Below are positions 18,392 to 27,021 of a stretch of 64,000 nucleotides of DNA, one piece after another. Made by a program: the position numbers and the translations under genes. The DNA is from an uncultured bacterium. Its GTDB lineage: Bacteria > Bacillota > Negativicutes > Veillonellales > Veillonellaceae. The notes below the pieces were generated by a model, which made no database searches, was not told the DNA's origin, and saw only the letters and a list, made by a program, of their open reading frames with translations. The stretch lies in contig CAJMLW010000006.1 in the NCBI GenBank assembly GCA_905214495.1, positions 1-64,000 of the forward strand, in the 5' to 3' direction. The number at the start of each line of letters is the position of its first letter. Positions within the stretch are counted from its first letter, which is position 1.

Positions 18392-19144
18392 CTAAATGCC
18401 CCATACAGTTTGCCACGTCTTAGCTGAATCTAAGAACGAACGGCCCCAACCAAGCTTGATGTGCGCTTGATCAGGACCTTGATATGGAGGAAGCACACCG
18501 AGCACAGGAACACCGGTATATCGTTCCATATCCTCAATATTCGTCTTTAATAAGAATGGGTCCACCACAGTCGTATCATTTACAATGATGCCTTTTACAT
18601 CAATATGATGCTGTTTTGCATACTCATACGTTAGCACAACGCGATTGATAGAACCTAGACGCCCATCAGCAACCAATATGGCAGGATATGCAATATCCGT
18701 CATAAGATTTGTAAACGTAATATCCTTAGTAAGAGGCGTTGTAATGCCGCCAGCCCCTTCTACAAATGTAATATCGTGTTGATCTACGACCCTTTTCACA
18801 TGATTGACAATCTCTGGATAATCGATGTCCACACCGGCCAACTCTGCCGCCAAACGCGGTGAATAATCCCCTGCCAATGCAATCGGATTCACCTCGCGAC
18901 GACGCGACTCAGGAATACCTACAGACTGCATCAAATAGGTAGCATCCTTACTTTCAAGACCCATGCATATTTCATCTTCATCCATCGTTCCGCATTGAGA
19001 AAACGGAACCGCACTAGACGACACAGGCTTAACCATGCCCACAACAAAACCATCGTCCACTGCTAACGCCCCAAGCAAACCTGTAACAAACGTCTTACCT
19101 ACATCTGTATCCGTACCAATAATAGAAACGCCTAACTGTCTCAT
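18392..19144 (-). CDS. bioD: dethiobiotin synthetase
   Basis: This 250-residue ATP-dependent carboxylase-like enzyme closes the ureido ring of dethiobiotin. The P-loop GTDTDVGKTFVTG, the KPVSS motif and VEGAGGITTPL are all diagnostic. It is the first gene of the bioD-bioA unit, with a promoter and BirA-like operator 75-130 bp upstream. Confidence 0.93.
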   Translation of the reverse strand: MRQLGVSIIGTDTDVGKTFVTGLLGALAVDDGFVVGMVKPVSSSAVPFSQCGTMDEDEICMGLESKDATYLMQSVGIPESRRREVNPIALAGDYSPRLAAELAGVDIDYPEIVNHVKRVVDQHDITFVEGAGGITTPLTKDITFTNLMTDIAYPAILVADGRLGSINRVVLTYEYAKQHHIDVKGIIVNDTTVVDPFLLKTNIEDMERYTGVPVLGVLPPYQGPDQAHIKLGWGRSFLDSAKTWQTVWGI

Positions 19145-19216
19145 ACGAGCACCTCTTTACCATATCGAATCAATATTAACAACTATGCATATATAATTAG
19201 TTGACAATTTAATTAC

Positions 19217-19245
19217 AGTATAAAACTTACAAACAGAACCGTCAA
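19217..19245 (-). promoter_or_regulatory. bioD promoter
   Basis: On the minus strand TTGACG (19245-19240), exactly 17 bp, then TATACT (19222-19217) form a near-consensus sigma-70 promoter. The -35 box overlaps the candidate BirA operator. Confidence 0.7.
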
Positions 19246-19272
19246 CTATATACAATCTATACAGGTTAACAA
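19239..19272. promoter_or_regulatory. BirA-like operator
   Basis: Minus-strand TTGTTAACC, a 16-bp gap and AGTTGACGG resemble the BirA operator (TTGTTAACC-N15/16-GGTTAACAA); the second half is degenerate. It overlaps the bioD -35 box, as expected for repression by biotinoyl-BirA. Confidence 0.6.
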
Positions 19273-19285
19273 TTTTTACCTATAG

Positions 19286-19375
19286 CAAGAGCCGCTCATA
19301 CTCTCGCAGCGACTTTGGCCCTGTTTCGAAGAAACAGACCCGGCCGGTGGAGCGAGAGAGTATGAGCGGCTCTTG
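19286..19375. repeat. composite 3'-end hairpin with conserved module, copy A
   Basis: The outer arms (19286-19307 and 19352-19375) share about 22 bp that spell AGCCGCTCATACTCTC and its complement with a two-base bulge. Inside lies CGACTTT, then GGCC, then hairpin CTGTTTC-GAA-GAAACAG, then ACCC, GGCC and GGTGGAG. The inner module recurs at 35210, 60666 (half) and 63716 with different outer stems. It sits at the 3' end of the carbonic anhydrase gene. Confidence 0.8.
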
Positions 19376-19420
19376 ATAACCTAAATGTAGAATTGTAATA
19401 GGGCCCCATCGAGTAGATGA

Positions 19421-19966
19421 TTAAACCTCAATATAACGGAATTCCCCTGTATCAGGATCCATCATCCCCCCGTAGAATCCCATGCCTCTTGGGAATAATG
19501 GATGTTGACGCAAGAATTTAACTGTATAGCGTACGTTTTCTTCAGAAATGTGGAAACGGTCCATCCAATCGATAAGACCTGGTTCAATCATGCGAATAGC
19601 ATCTTCATTGATGCCTTTGGCTTTCATGGATTCCATAAATTGTTCTGCGGAAAAATCAATCATACCACAATTTTCATGACCGATGACGATTACATCTTCG
19701 ATGCCCATGCCATATGTAGACACAAGCAAGCTTTGAACAATGTTATCAATCGGTTGCGTTACGCTATTGCCGGCCGTCTTAATGGTGATAACTTCGCCGC
19801 GATCAAATCCTAAGGATTCTTCGAGCATCCCCACTAAACGCGTATCCATACATGTTACAATAGCTAATTTCTTTGTAGGATGACTAGTTAAACCCTTTTG
19901 AGCAAGCTCAGGATGTTTAGCTACATATTCTTTGTTTTTTTCAATGATACCATTAATATCAATCAT
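19421..19966 (-). CDS. beta-class carbonic anhydrase
   Basis: This 181-residue enzyme interconverts CO2 and bicarbonate. Zinc ligands are in CMDTRL (Cys, with the Asp-Arg dyad) and GHENCGM (His and Cys). The length and motifs fit the small type II beta-carbonic anhydrase group. It may supply bicarbonate for carboxylases of the organic-acid pathways. It is monocistronic and ends at composite hairpin A. Confidence 0.9.
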   Translation of the reverse strand: MIDINGIIEKNKEYVAKHPELAQKGLTSHPTKKLAIVTCMDTRLVGMLEESLGFDRGEVITIKTAGNSVTQPIDNIVQSLLVSTYGMGIEDVIVIGHENCGMIDFSAEQFMESMKAKGINEDAIRMIEPGLIDWMDRFHISEENVRYTVKFLRQHPLFPRGMGFYGGMMDPDTGEFRYIEV

Positions 19967-20208
19967 AATGCACCTCGCATATTTTATGAGACATGTTGAT
20001 GTTCTCTACATATTTTACTAGGAATCATATTTCATTAAGTATAATTATCCCGTTTAAGATTATATAAAACTTTCACCATAATATACAATACTATAAGCCA
20101 TGTATACAAGATACTTTATTGAGAATCCCCCCTCGATTAATTCCCCCGATTATGTTACTATTAAGTCGTAGTTTATTTATACATCCTGCGCGATACCACA
20201 GCGATGTA

Positions 20209-20225
20209 TGTACCAAGTAGGTACA
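20209..20225. promoter_or_regulatory. inverted repeat just before the YeiH-like gene
   Basis: TGTACC-AAGTA-GGTACA is a perfect 6-bp inverted repeat directly upstream of the TAGGAGG ribosome site. It may be an operator, but no regulator gene lies beside it. Confidence 0.35.
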
Positions 20226-20238
20226 GTTAGGAGGTTTT

Positions 20239-21285
20239 ATGATGGGTATCAATGCAAAAACACTGCCAGGCATATTGCTCTGTGCAATCCTGGCCATTCC
20301 ATGTTGGCTATTAGGACAGCATTTTCATTTTATTGGCAGTCCAATCTTCGCTATTGTCCTCGGTATTATTATTGGTTCTTTATTCACATCTTGGAAACGA
20401 GAAAAAACGGGCGCCGGCATCGGATTTACGTCTAAAAAAATCCTACAATGGGCCGTTATCCTTCTCGGCTTTGGTCTTAACATCACCCAAGTATTGCATA
20501 TAGGTTGGGTTTCCTTACCAGTTATCATCTCAACCATTGCCACATCGCTTATCGTTTCTTTCATCATATTCAAAGCCACGCATATCGACTCTAACACAGC
20601 CGTTTTGATTGGCGTTGGTTCTTCCATCTGTGGTGGTAGTGCCATTGCTGCAGCAGCGCCTGTTGTGAAAGCTAGCGATCAAGATATTGCACAAGCTATT
20701 TCCGTTGTATTCTTCTTCAACGTAGTCGCTGCATTTGTATTCCCACCTCTTGGCGATGCTATTGGATTGTCTAACATGGGCTTTGGCCTCTTTGCGGGCA
20801 CAGCCGTTAACGATACATCATCCGTAACAGCTACTGCTGCTGTTTGGGATAGCATGAAGGGCACAGGCACACAAGTTCTTGAATATGCAACCATCGTTAA
20901 ATTGACACGTACATTGGCAATCATCCCTATTTGTTTAGGTCTTGCTAGTTATCAAGTGTACAAAGCCAAACAAGCGGCTAAGGCAAGCGATAATGCTGAA
21001 TCTGTTAATATTGCAGCTATCTTCCCTAAGTTCGTTCTTTACTTTGTCATTTGTTCTCTTATTACAACTGTATTGTCCTATGCAAATGTGGACATTCACT
21101 TCTTAGACATATTCAAAACTATTTCTAAATACTTTATCACCATGGCCATGGTTGCTATTGGGCTTAATACAAATCTTGTTAAGCTTATCAAATCTGGTGG
21201 TAGTGCCCTTGCATTAGGCGCTGCATGCTGGATTTGTATCGCCCTCGTCAGCCTAGGGATGCAACATGTTATCGGTTTATGGTAA
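20239..21285 (+). CDS. YeiH/UPF0324 family putative exporter
   Basis: This 348-residue membrane protein has about ten or eleven helices. It carries family segments GAGIGFTSKKILQWAVILLGFGLN, split here by its helix, VGSSICGGSAIAA, and FAGTAVNDTSSVTATA. Family members are proposed anion or sulfate exporters, without a firmly established substrate. TAGGAGG precedes the ATG. It is followed by a terminator. Confidence 0.8.
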   Translation: MMGINAKTLPGILLCAILAIPCWLLGQHFHFIGSPIFAIVLGIIIGSLFTSWKREKTGAGIGFTSKKILQWAVILLGFGLNITQVLHIGWVSLPVIISTIATSLIVSFIIFKATHIDSNTAVLIGVGSSICGGSAIAAAAPVVKASDQDIAQAISVVFFFNVVAAFVFPPLGDAIGLSNMGFGLFAGTAVNDTSSVTATAAVWDSMKGTGTQVLEYATIVKLTRTLAIIPICLGLASYQVYKAKQAAKASDNAESVNIAAIFPKFVLYFVICSLITTVLSYANVDIHFLDIFKTISKYFITMAMVAIGLNTNLVKLIKSGGSALALGAACWICIALVSLGMQHVIGLW

Positions 21286-21310
21286 AATAGAATAAAGCTT
21301 CGTTTAATAC

Positions 21311-21369
21311 AGAATAGATTTCTATGTAGTACTTTATAACACTACACAGGAGTCTATTCTTTTATTATA
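21311..21369 (+). terminator. terminator after the YeiH-like gene
   Basis: AGAATAGA and GTAGT pair with ACTAC and TCTATTCT, followed by TTTTATTAT. Confidence 0.75.
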
Positions 21370-21419
21370 TGTATCAAATTTACCTAAACGTATCATCCAT
21401 CAAGAAAGAAGGATTATCT

Positions 21420-22031
21420 ATGTATTTCCTGCAAGGTTTATTAGTAGGTCTCGCCACGTTTGCACCGATTGGGATGCAAAATCTATTTATCATTAATACG
21501 GCCCTCGTCCAACCATTGCCACGTATCCTGTTAACCATCACTATTATTGGGCTATTCGATATGACCTTGAGTACGGCAGCCTTTTACGGCATTGGGGCCC
21601 TCCTCGAATCATGCCCAGTCTTTAACCTGATTATTCTCATTACAGGCGGCTTACTCGTAGCCTACATAGGATACAAAACATTTAAAACTACACCTTCACT
21701 CAAAAAGGTTGATACGAATATCCCCATCAAAAATATTCTGTTGATGGCACTTCTCGTTACATGGGGTAATCCACAGGCCATCATCGATGCCTCCATGATG
21801 CTCGGCGCCTTTCGCGCTAATATTCCTGCAGAAAGCATATATCACTTCTTCTTTGGATTCCTCGCGATGACACCAATTTGGTTTGGATTCCTTGCTGGAA
21901 CCATGTATGTACTAGCTAAGAAAATTAAGATATCCCATCTCGTATGGATCAATCGCGTATGCGGTACCGTATTAATCATATATGGCATAAAGCTCGTCTA
22001 TGATGGCATTCTAATGATGCTATCCATATAA
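21420..22031 (+). CDS. LysE/ArgO-family amino-acid exporter
   Basis: This 203-residue protein has six predicted helices. The family opening GLATFAPIGMQNLFIINTAL and the mid-protein LLVTWGNPQAIIDASMMLGA, with its conserved Asn-Pro, are visible. LysE proteins export basic amino acids. Start 21420 is chosen because AGAAGGA precedes it; the frame is open from 21369. Confidence 0.82.
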   Translation: MYFLQGLLVGLATFAPIGMQNLFIINTALVQPLPRILLTITIIGLFDMTLSTAAFYGIGALLESCPVFNLIILITGGLLVAYIGYKTFKTTPSLKKVDTNIPIKNILLMALLVTWGNPQAIIDASMMLGAFRANIPAESIYHFFFGFLAMTPIWFGFLAGTMYVLAKKIKISHLVWINRVCGTVLIIYGIKLVYDGILMMLSI

Positions 22032-22092
22032 ACACAAAACAGGTGTTAGATGAAAGCTACGCTTTTCACGTATGATCAATGGAACGCCAAGG

Positions 22093-23286
22093 CTAGATAC
22101 TCTCTCGCAACAGGCTACGCCACACAAATATAGCGGCTATAAAAAAGATACTAGCAGTACTCCAAAATACCATGCCGTAACCAAACCAATTAGCGATCAT
22201 ACCACTAATCATAGGGCCTAACACATTGCCCATCATGGCTACACTAGATACAGCGCCAAAGACAATACTTCGCCGCTCTTTGGGAACAGCCTTTGAAATC
22301 AAGGTATTCGCTATAGGCGTAATAAAGCCCATAAAGAATCCTGCGATGGTTCTCAATATACCTAAGCCCCACACATTTGGCATAAGATATTGGAGGATAA
22401 AAAATCCGCCTACACCACAGGTGGCCGTCAATAATATATTCGGCATAGACATCCATTTAGTAATGCGACCGATTGAAATCGATGCTAGTGCACTAAACAG
22501 ACCAGCCCCAAAAATAATAACACCTACAATGGTAGCTACAAAATCATCATTTACTTGCATATAGTGTTTAATGTAGAGTGGCAATATAGGGCCTATACCG
22601 GTAATACCAAAATTACATAAAAATTGCATAACCACGAGCAATCGTACACGTGGGATAGCAAGAAATGATTTAATTAATGACCATTGGGACTCATTACTAT
22701 CTACCTTATGCGTATGCTGTAGATTAGGCATGAGTAGGTACACACCTAACAAGCACAAGCCTGATAAGATAGAAAACATAAAGAACGGAGCCCGATAGCC
22801 TAATAAATCGGCAGCAAGACCACCCATAAGAGGGCCAAAAACAAGACCCATCACCATCGATGCTTGGTACAATCCCATCGCCCATGGTACGCGTTCCTCT
22901 GGTGTGATTAATACAATGATACCAAGTCCAATGGGTACAAAACCACCCACTAAGCCTTGTAAGGTACGCAACACTAACAGCTGACTCGGCGTTTGTGCAA
23001 AACCGGCAGCCCCTACAGCTAGCATCAGAGTGGCAAGGATGAACATCATCACCCGCCGCGGCCCTAGTTCATTGGCTTTCCTGGACCAAAAGGGAGCACT
23101 CAAGGCCACCATACAAGGTGTTACACCAGATACAAGACCTGCCCACATAGCAGCCTCACCTTGATTGGTCAGCCCTAGATCTACCAAATATAAAGGTATA
23201 AATGATAATACGCCGATAATAGTAATACCCGCACCGACTTGTATAGCGCAAATCAAATAGATGATACGCTTCCATGAAATATCCAT
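22093..23286 (-). CDS. major facilitator superfamily efflux transporter
   Basis: This roughly 397-residue protein has twelve helices. An MFS A-type motif region (SRKANELGPRRVMM) lies between helices 2 and 3, and MGLYQASMVMGLVFGPLMGG is a drug:proton antiporter motif C. It resembles MdtG-type multidrug exporters. ATG 23286, with GAAGG upstream, is preferred over TTG 23301. It stands alone. Confidence 0.8.
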   Translation of the reverse strand: MDISWKRIIYLICAIQVGAGITIIGVLSFIPLYLVDLGLTNQGEAAMWAGLVSGVTPCMVALSAPFWSRKANELGPRRVMMFILATLMLAVGAAGFAQTPSQLLVLRTLQGLVGGFVPIGLGIIVLITPEERVPWAMGLYQASMVMGLVFGPLMGGLAADLLGYRAPFFMFSILSGLCLLGVYLLMPNLQHTHKVDSNESQWSLIKSFLAIPRVRLLVVMQFLCNFGITGIGPILPLYIKHYMQVNDDFVATIVGVIIFGAGLFSALASISIGRITKWMSMPNILLTATCGVGGFFILQYLMPNVWGLGILRTIAGFFMGFITPIANTLISKAVPKERRSIVFGAVSSVAMMGNVLGPMISGMIANWFGYGMVFWSTASIFFIAAIFVWRSLLRESI

Positions 23287-23389
23287 ACAGCCTTCAAGCA
23301 ATTAATTAAAATACATTATTCAGAATATATTTACCTACATAATGTAGGCTAACTTACCTATCTATTGTATCCTAAACACACAAAAAAAA

Positions 23390-23417
23390 CTATCTCTTAT
23401 GCACTAATAAGAGATAG
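23390..23417 (-). terminator. second of two tandem terminators
   Basis: CTATCTCTTAT pairs with ATAAGAGATAG and is followed on the minus strand by eight T residues. Confidence 0.8.
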
Positions 23418-23430
23418 AATAGACACGAAA

Positions 23431-23467
23431 AAAAAGCTCCCATCTCTTAAAAATAGATGAGAGCTTC
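23431..23467 (-). terminator. first terminator after the ferric-reductase-like gene
   Basis: AAGCTC-CATCT pairs with AGATG-GAGCTT. The minus-strand stem is followed by a run of eight T, 28 bp after the stop of the gene at 23495. Confidence 0.82.
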
Positions 23468-23494
23468 TATTTATAAAAAATATATACTACATTC

Positions 23495-24106
23495 TTAGTA
23501 TTGTTTTTGTTTAATCATCCAATAGACATAATAAATAACCAATGCATATGTTAATACATCAAATACAGGTAAGAATGGTACCATTTTGGACAAACGACCA
23601 AAACCATGAACATGAATATTTGCTGCAATAAGAGCAATGAGATTTAAACGATGAATCCAAATCGCTTTCTTACGAGATACGGATTTTGCCATATTTCCAA
23701 TCCAAGGTGTTAAGTATAGTACACCAAAGATAAGAGCAATAAACATGGCTCCAAGGGAGATATAACCGCCCCAAAAACCTAAGAATGAATTCACTGCTTT
23801 CAAGAAATATACATACCAGTGAGCACAGACTAAAACAACGCAAACAATACCTACAATACGATGCACTTCAAACATTTCTTTTGGATTGTATCGTTTAATA
23901 AACCATTTTGGCTTCGTTGCAATGTAGGTTAATACAAGCCATGCAGCATAGGGAATTAAACCTAAATGAACCTTCCAGTTACCAAATGGTCTGCCGCCAG
24001 TCACATACCCATATTCTACCATTCCCATTAAGATGAGTGCTAACACAGCAATCCAAATAAGAATATGGTACTTACTCTTAAATTGTTTCTTCACTACTTC
24101 TGCCAT
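23495..24106 (-). CDS. ferric-reductase-like transmembrane (heme b) protein
   Basis: This 203-residue protein has six predicted helices and paired histidines in HRIVGIV, AHWYVYF, HRLNLIAL and HVHGFG, typical of the heme-binding ferric reductase-like domain. No FAD/NAD domain is attached. It lies 295 bp downstream of narI on the same strand, so it may be a membrane electron carrier connected with nitrate respiration. That link is inferred from position only. Confidence 0.7.
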   Translation of the reverse strand: MAEVVKKQFKSKYHILIWIAVLALILMGMVEYGYVTGGRPFGNWKVHLGLIPYAAWLVLTYIATKPKWFIKRYNPKEMFEVHRIVGIVCVVLVCAHWYVYFLKAVNSFLGFWGGYISLGAMFIALIFGVLYLTPWIGNMAKSVSRKKAIWIHRLNLIALIAANIHVHGFGRLSKMVPFLPVFDVLTYALVIYYVYWMIKQKQY

Positions 24107-24401
24107 TACCGAGACTCCTCACAGTTAAATATATATGATGTTAAATAATTCCACATAAGATCATATCAATTTTCATTCTCATAGTAAAGTGAAAATGCAT
24201 ACCAATCTCACATAAAAACATGAATATTACTCATATAATCAGAATACTAGAATCTTATATAAAAGAATCTAAAATAACAGATAAAATCACAGCAATAATA
24301 AAGGCCCTCATAGTCATAAAAGCGCAAGCTTTCACAACCACGAGGACCATTCTAAGTAATAGTATATCGGACATAACCGATACGAACTATCGAGTATTCA
24401 A

Positions 24402-25073
24402 TTAAACACGATCTCGTTTACGATATACAATGAACGGACGTGCTAAGTAGTTGAGTGGAACACTCAAGCAGTGTACCAAACGGCTGAATGGGAAGATAAT
24501 AGCTACCACCATCCACGCTAACATGTGGAATTTAAACATGAATGGTACGCCTTCCATCAAGGATGGATCCGGCATAAAGGAGATTAGGCTACGGAACCAA
24601 GGGCCGATAGATACGCGGTAATCAAAGAAACCAGATGCATTAAGTAATGTACCAGCCATACCACTGAAAATAGCTAATGTTAAGAACAAGTATAACCATT
24701 TATCAAGACCAGATGTGTTAACTTTCATAGCAGGCACAGTAAAGCGACGTTTCATCAAAAGCAAGAAGCCTACGATGAAGATAATACCCGCTACAGCACC
24801 CATGTATAACGCACCTTGATGGTACATATGGTCATTAATACCGATTGCAGCAGTCCAAGTTTTAGGGATTAACACACCTACTACGTGACCACCGATAACG
24901 CATAGCAAGCCAAAGTGGAATAGTGGATTAGCAATGCGCAATTGTTTTTTCTCTAAAAATTCACTCGATTTTGTAGTCCAATTTCTTTCAAAGTAGAAGA
25001 AACGAACCAAAGTACCTACGATTAAGAAAGTGAAAGCGATGTAAGGCAAAGCGCCCCAAAGGAATAGATTCAT
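24402..25073 (-). CDS. narI: respiratory nitrate reductase gamma subunit (cytochrome b)
   Basis: This 223-residue membrane subunit has five helices and conserved histidines in LFHFGLL, GHVVGVL, FKFHMLAWM and LVHCLSVPLNY for the two b hemes. It passes quinol electrons to NarH. Its start overlaps narJ by 4 bp. The 295 bp beyond it contain no obvious terminator. Confidence 0.92.
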   Translation of the reverse strand: MNLFLWGALPYIAFTFLIVGTLVRFFYFERNWTTKSSEFLEKKQLRIANPLFHFGLLCVIGGHVVGVLIPKTWTAAIGINDHMYHQGALYMGAVAGIIFIVGFLLLMKRRFTVPAMKVNTSGLDKWLYLFLTLAIFSGMAGTLLNASGFFDYRVSIGPWFRSLISFMPDPSLMEGVPFMFKFHMLAWMVVAIIFPFSRLVHCLSVPLNYLARPFIVYRKRDRV

Positions 25074-25594
25074 CGTGCACCGTCCTCCAATCCATTTGCA
25101 ACAGACAAGATAATATCAAACAAGAATGCATAAGGCAATTTAGCCTCAATGAAGCGTTCTCTAATGTATTCCAATTTTGGCTTACAATAGTCGTAAATTT
25201 CTTTTGCTTTTTCATCATCGATAACGGCACATAATTCAAGAAGTGCTGGAATATAGTCTGGCATTTCTTTTGGCAAATCATAGTCGTTTTCTAGGAAGAA
25301 CGCTTTAAATTTAACGAGTTCTTCTGCTTGTTCCCCAGTACCTTGCAATTCATAGGTCGATAAATACATCGTTGTATTTTGACTAAAATCAAAGGTACGA
25401 ACATATTGGTCTTCGAATCCTTTTTTATCGGATTCCTCTACATAGTCGAAGAATTCTAATAAACCTTGGCGAAGTTGAGGATGCCCAACGGATTGGGCGT
25501 CCTCTCTCCATTCAGGTAATTCGTTATACCATTGTTCATCAGGATAGCGTAGCAGAAATGACGCAATAAGAGCGATTTTCTGAGCATCCTTCAT
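25070..25594 (-). CDS. narJ: nitrate reductase assembly chaperone
   Basis: This 174-residue cytoplasmic TorD/NarJ-type chaperone aids molybdenum cofactor insertion into NarG. The motif FDFSQNTTMYLSTYE matches the NarJ conserved region, and RYPDEQW lies near the N-terminus. ATG 25594 overlaps the narH stop (TAATG) and has GGGGGA upstream, so the longer frame to 25618 is not needed. Confidence 0.9.
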   Translation of the reverse strand: MKDAQKIALIASFLLRYPDEQWYNELPEWREDAQSVGHPQLRQGLLEFFDYVEESDKKGFEDQYVRTFDFSQNTTMYLSTYELQGTGEQAEELVKFKAFFLENDYDLPKEMPDYIPALLELCAVIDDEKAKEIYDYCKPKLEYIRERFIEAKLPYAFLFDIILSVANGLEDGAR

Positions 25595-27021
25595 TATTGA
25601 CATCCCCCTGTTGGGCAAGCAAAGCCGCGATTTTGTTGCATTTCTAAGCGACCTTCACGAGATACTTTCACATCAGCTGGGATAACAAAGCGATCATTAT
25701 ATTTGGACAATGCCAACAATTTGTACATACCGTACATTTGATCTTCTGTTAACTCCACATTGTGATCGATAGGACCGTCACCTGTTTCACGACGACGCAT
25801 GTATTCACGCATGTCGAGAACACGTTGCAATGTACGAGCTAAAATTTCTGTATTACCTGCTGTAAACAAGTTAGCAAGGTATTGTACAGGTACGCGCATT
25901 TCATGTGCATCTGGCAAGTATACATCAGATGTTACACGTTGCAAGATTGGGCTGAGTGGTGGTACATACCAAACCATTGGCAATGTGCGATACTCAGGAT
26001 GCAATGGCAATGCCACGCCCCACTCTTTTACAAGTTTGTATACAGGAGATTTTTGAGCTGCTTTAATCCATGCTTCAGAGATACCTTCAGCACGAGCCGC
26101 TTTGATAACCTCTGAATCATGAGGGTCCAAAATCAAATCTAATGTGTTTTCGTAAATATCTTGTTCATTTTTTGTAGCTGCCATAGCTTCTACTTTGTCC
26201 ATATCGTAGAATACGACGCCAACATAGCGCATACGACCTACACAAGTTTCAGCACAAATTTGAGGCAAACCATTTTCCAAACGTGGGTAACAGAATACGC
26301 ATTTTTCAGCTTTATTAGTTTCCCAGTTATAGAAGATTTTTTTGTATGGACAAGATGGAACACAATGTCTCCAACCGCGGCATACATCTTGAGATACGAG
26401 AACCACACCATCTTCGTCGCGTTTATAAATCGCGCCGGATGGACATGCAGCTACACATGCAGGGTTCAAGCAGTGGTTACAAAGACGAGGCAAATAACGC
26501 ATGAATACTTCTTCGTAGTCAAATACGATATCTTGGCCCATCTTAGTTAAGTTCACATCAGAGCGAGCATGTTGACCACCAGCCAAATCGTCATCCCAGT
26601 TAGGGCCCCAAGTAACTTCCATTTTTTGTTTCGTTACAAGGGAACGAGGACGAGCAACTGGTTGGTTGTTTTTACGACCACCATGAATCAATGTTTCATA
26701 GTCGTAAGTCCAAGGTTCGAAGTAATCCTTCAATTCTGGTTGTTCAGGATGGAAGAATAATTTCATCAAACGATTGGTTTTAGAACCTGTAGAAAGAGCT
26801 AATTTACCGGAGTTATCTAATGTCCAGCCACCTTTCCATTTTTCTTGGTCTTCCCAATGACGTGGGTAACCTACGCCTGGGCGAGTTTCCACGTTATTAA
26901 AGTACATATATTCCGCGCCTTCGCGGTTCGTCCATGTATTTTTACAAGTAATAGAGCATGTATGACAGCCTAAACACTTGTCCAAATTTAGGACCATGGA
27001 TACTTGAGCTTTAATCTTCAA
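25594..27021 (-). CDS. narH: respiratory nitrate reductase beta subunit (iron-sulfur)
   Basis: This 475-residue protein relays electrons through four Fe-S clusters. Cluster motifs CLGCHTCSITC, CNHCLNPACVAACP, CRGWRHCVPSCP and CVFCYP...CAETC are visible. A tryptophan in CRGWRHC replaces one cysteine, as in other NarH proteins where that cluster is [3Fe-4S]. It overlaps the narG end by 11 bp, so translation is coupled. Confidence 0.95.
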   Translation of the reverse strand: MKIKAQVSMVLNLDKCLGCHTCSITCKNTWTNREGAEYMYFNNVETRPGVGYPRHWEDQEKWKGGWTLDNSGKLALSTGSKTNRLMKLFFHPEQPELKDYFEPWTYDYETLIHGGRKNNQPVARPRSLVTKQKMEVTWGPNWDDDLAGGQHARSDVNLTKMGQDIVFDYEEVFMRYLPRLCNHCLNPACVAACPSGAIYKRDEDGVVLVSQDVCRGWRHCVPSCPYKKIFYNWETNKAEKCVFCYPRLENGLPQICAETCVGRMRYVGVVFYDMDKVEAMAATKNEQDIYENTLDLILDPHDSEVIKAARAEGISEAWIKAAQKSPVYKLVKEWGVALPLHPEYRTLPMVWYVPPLSPILQRVTSDVYLPDAHEMRVPVQYLANLFTAGNTEILARTLQRVLDMREYMRRRETGDGPIDHNVELTEDQMYGMYKLLALSKYNDRFVIPADVKVSREGRLEMQQNRGFACPTGGCQ

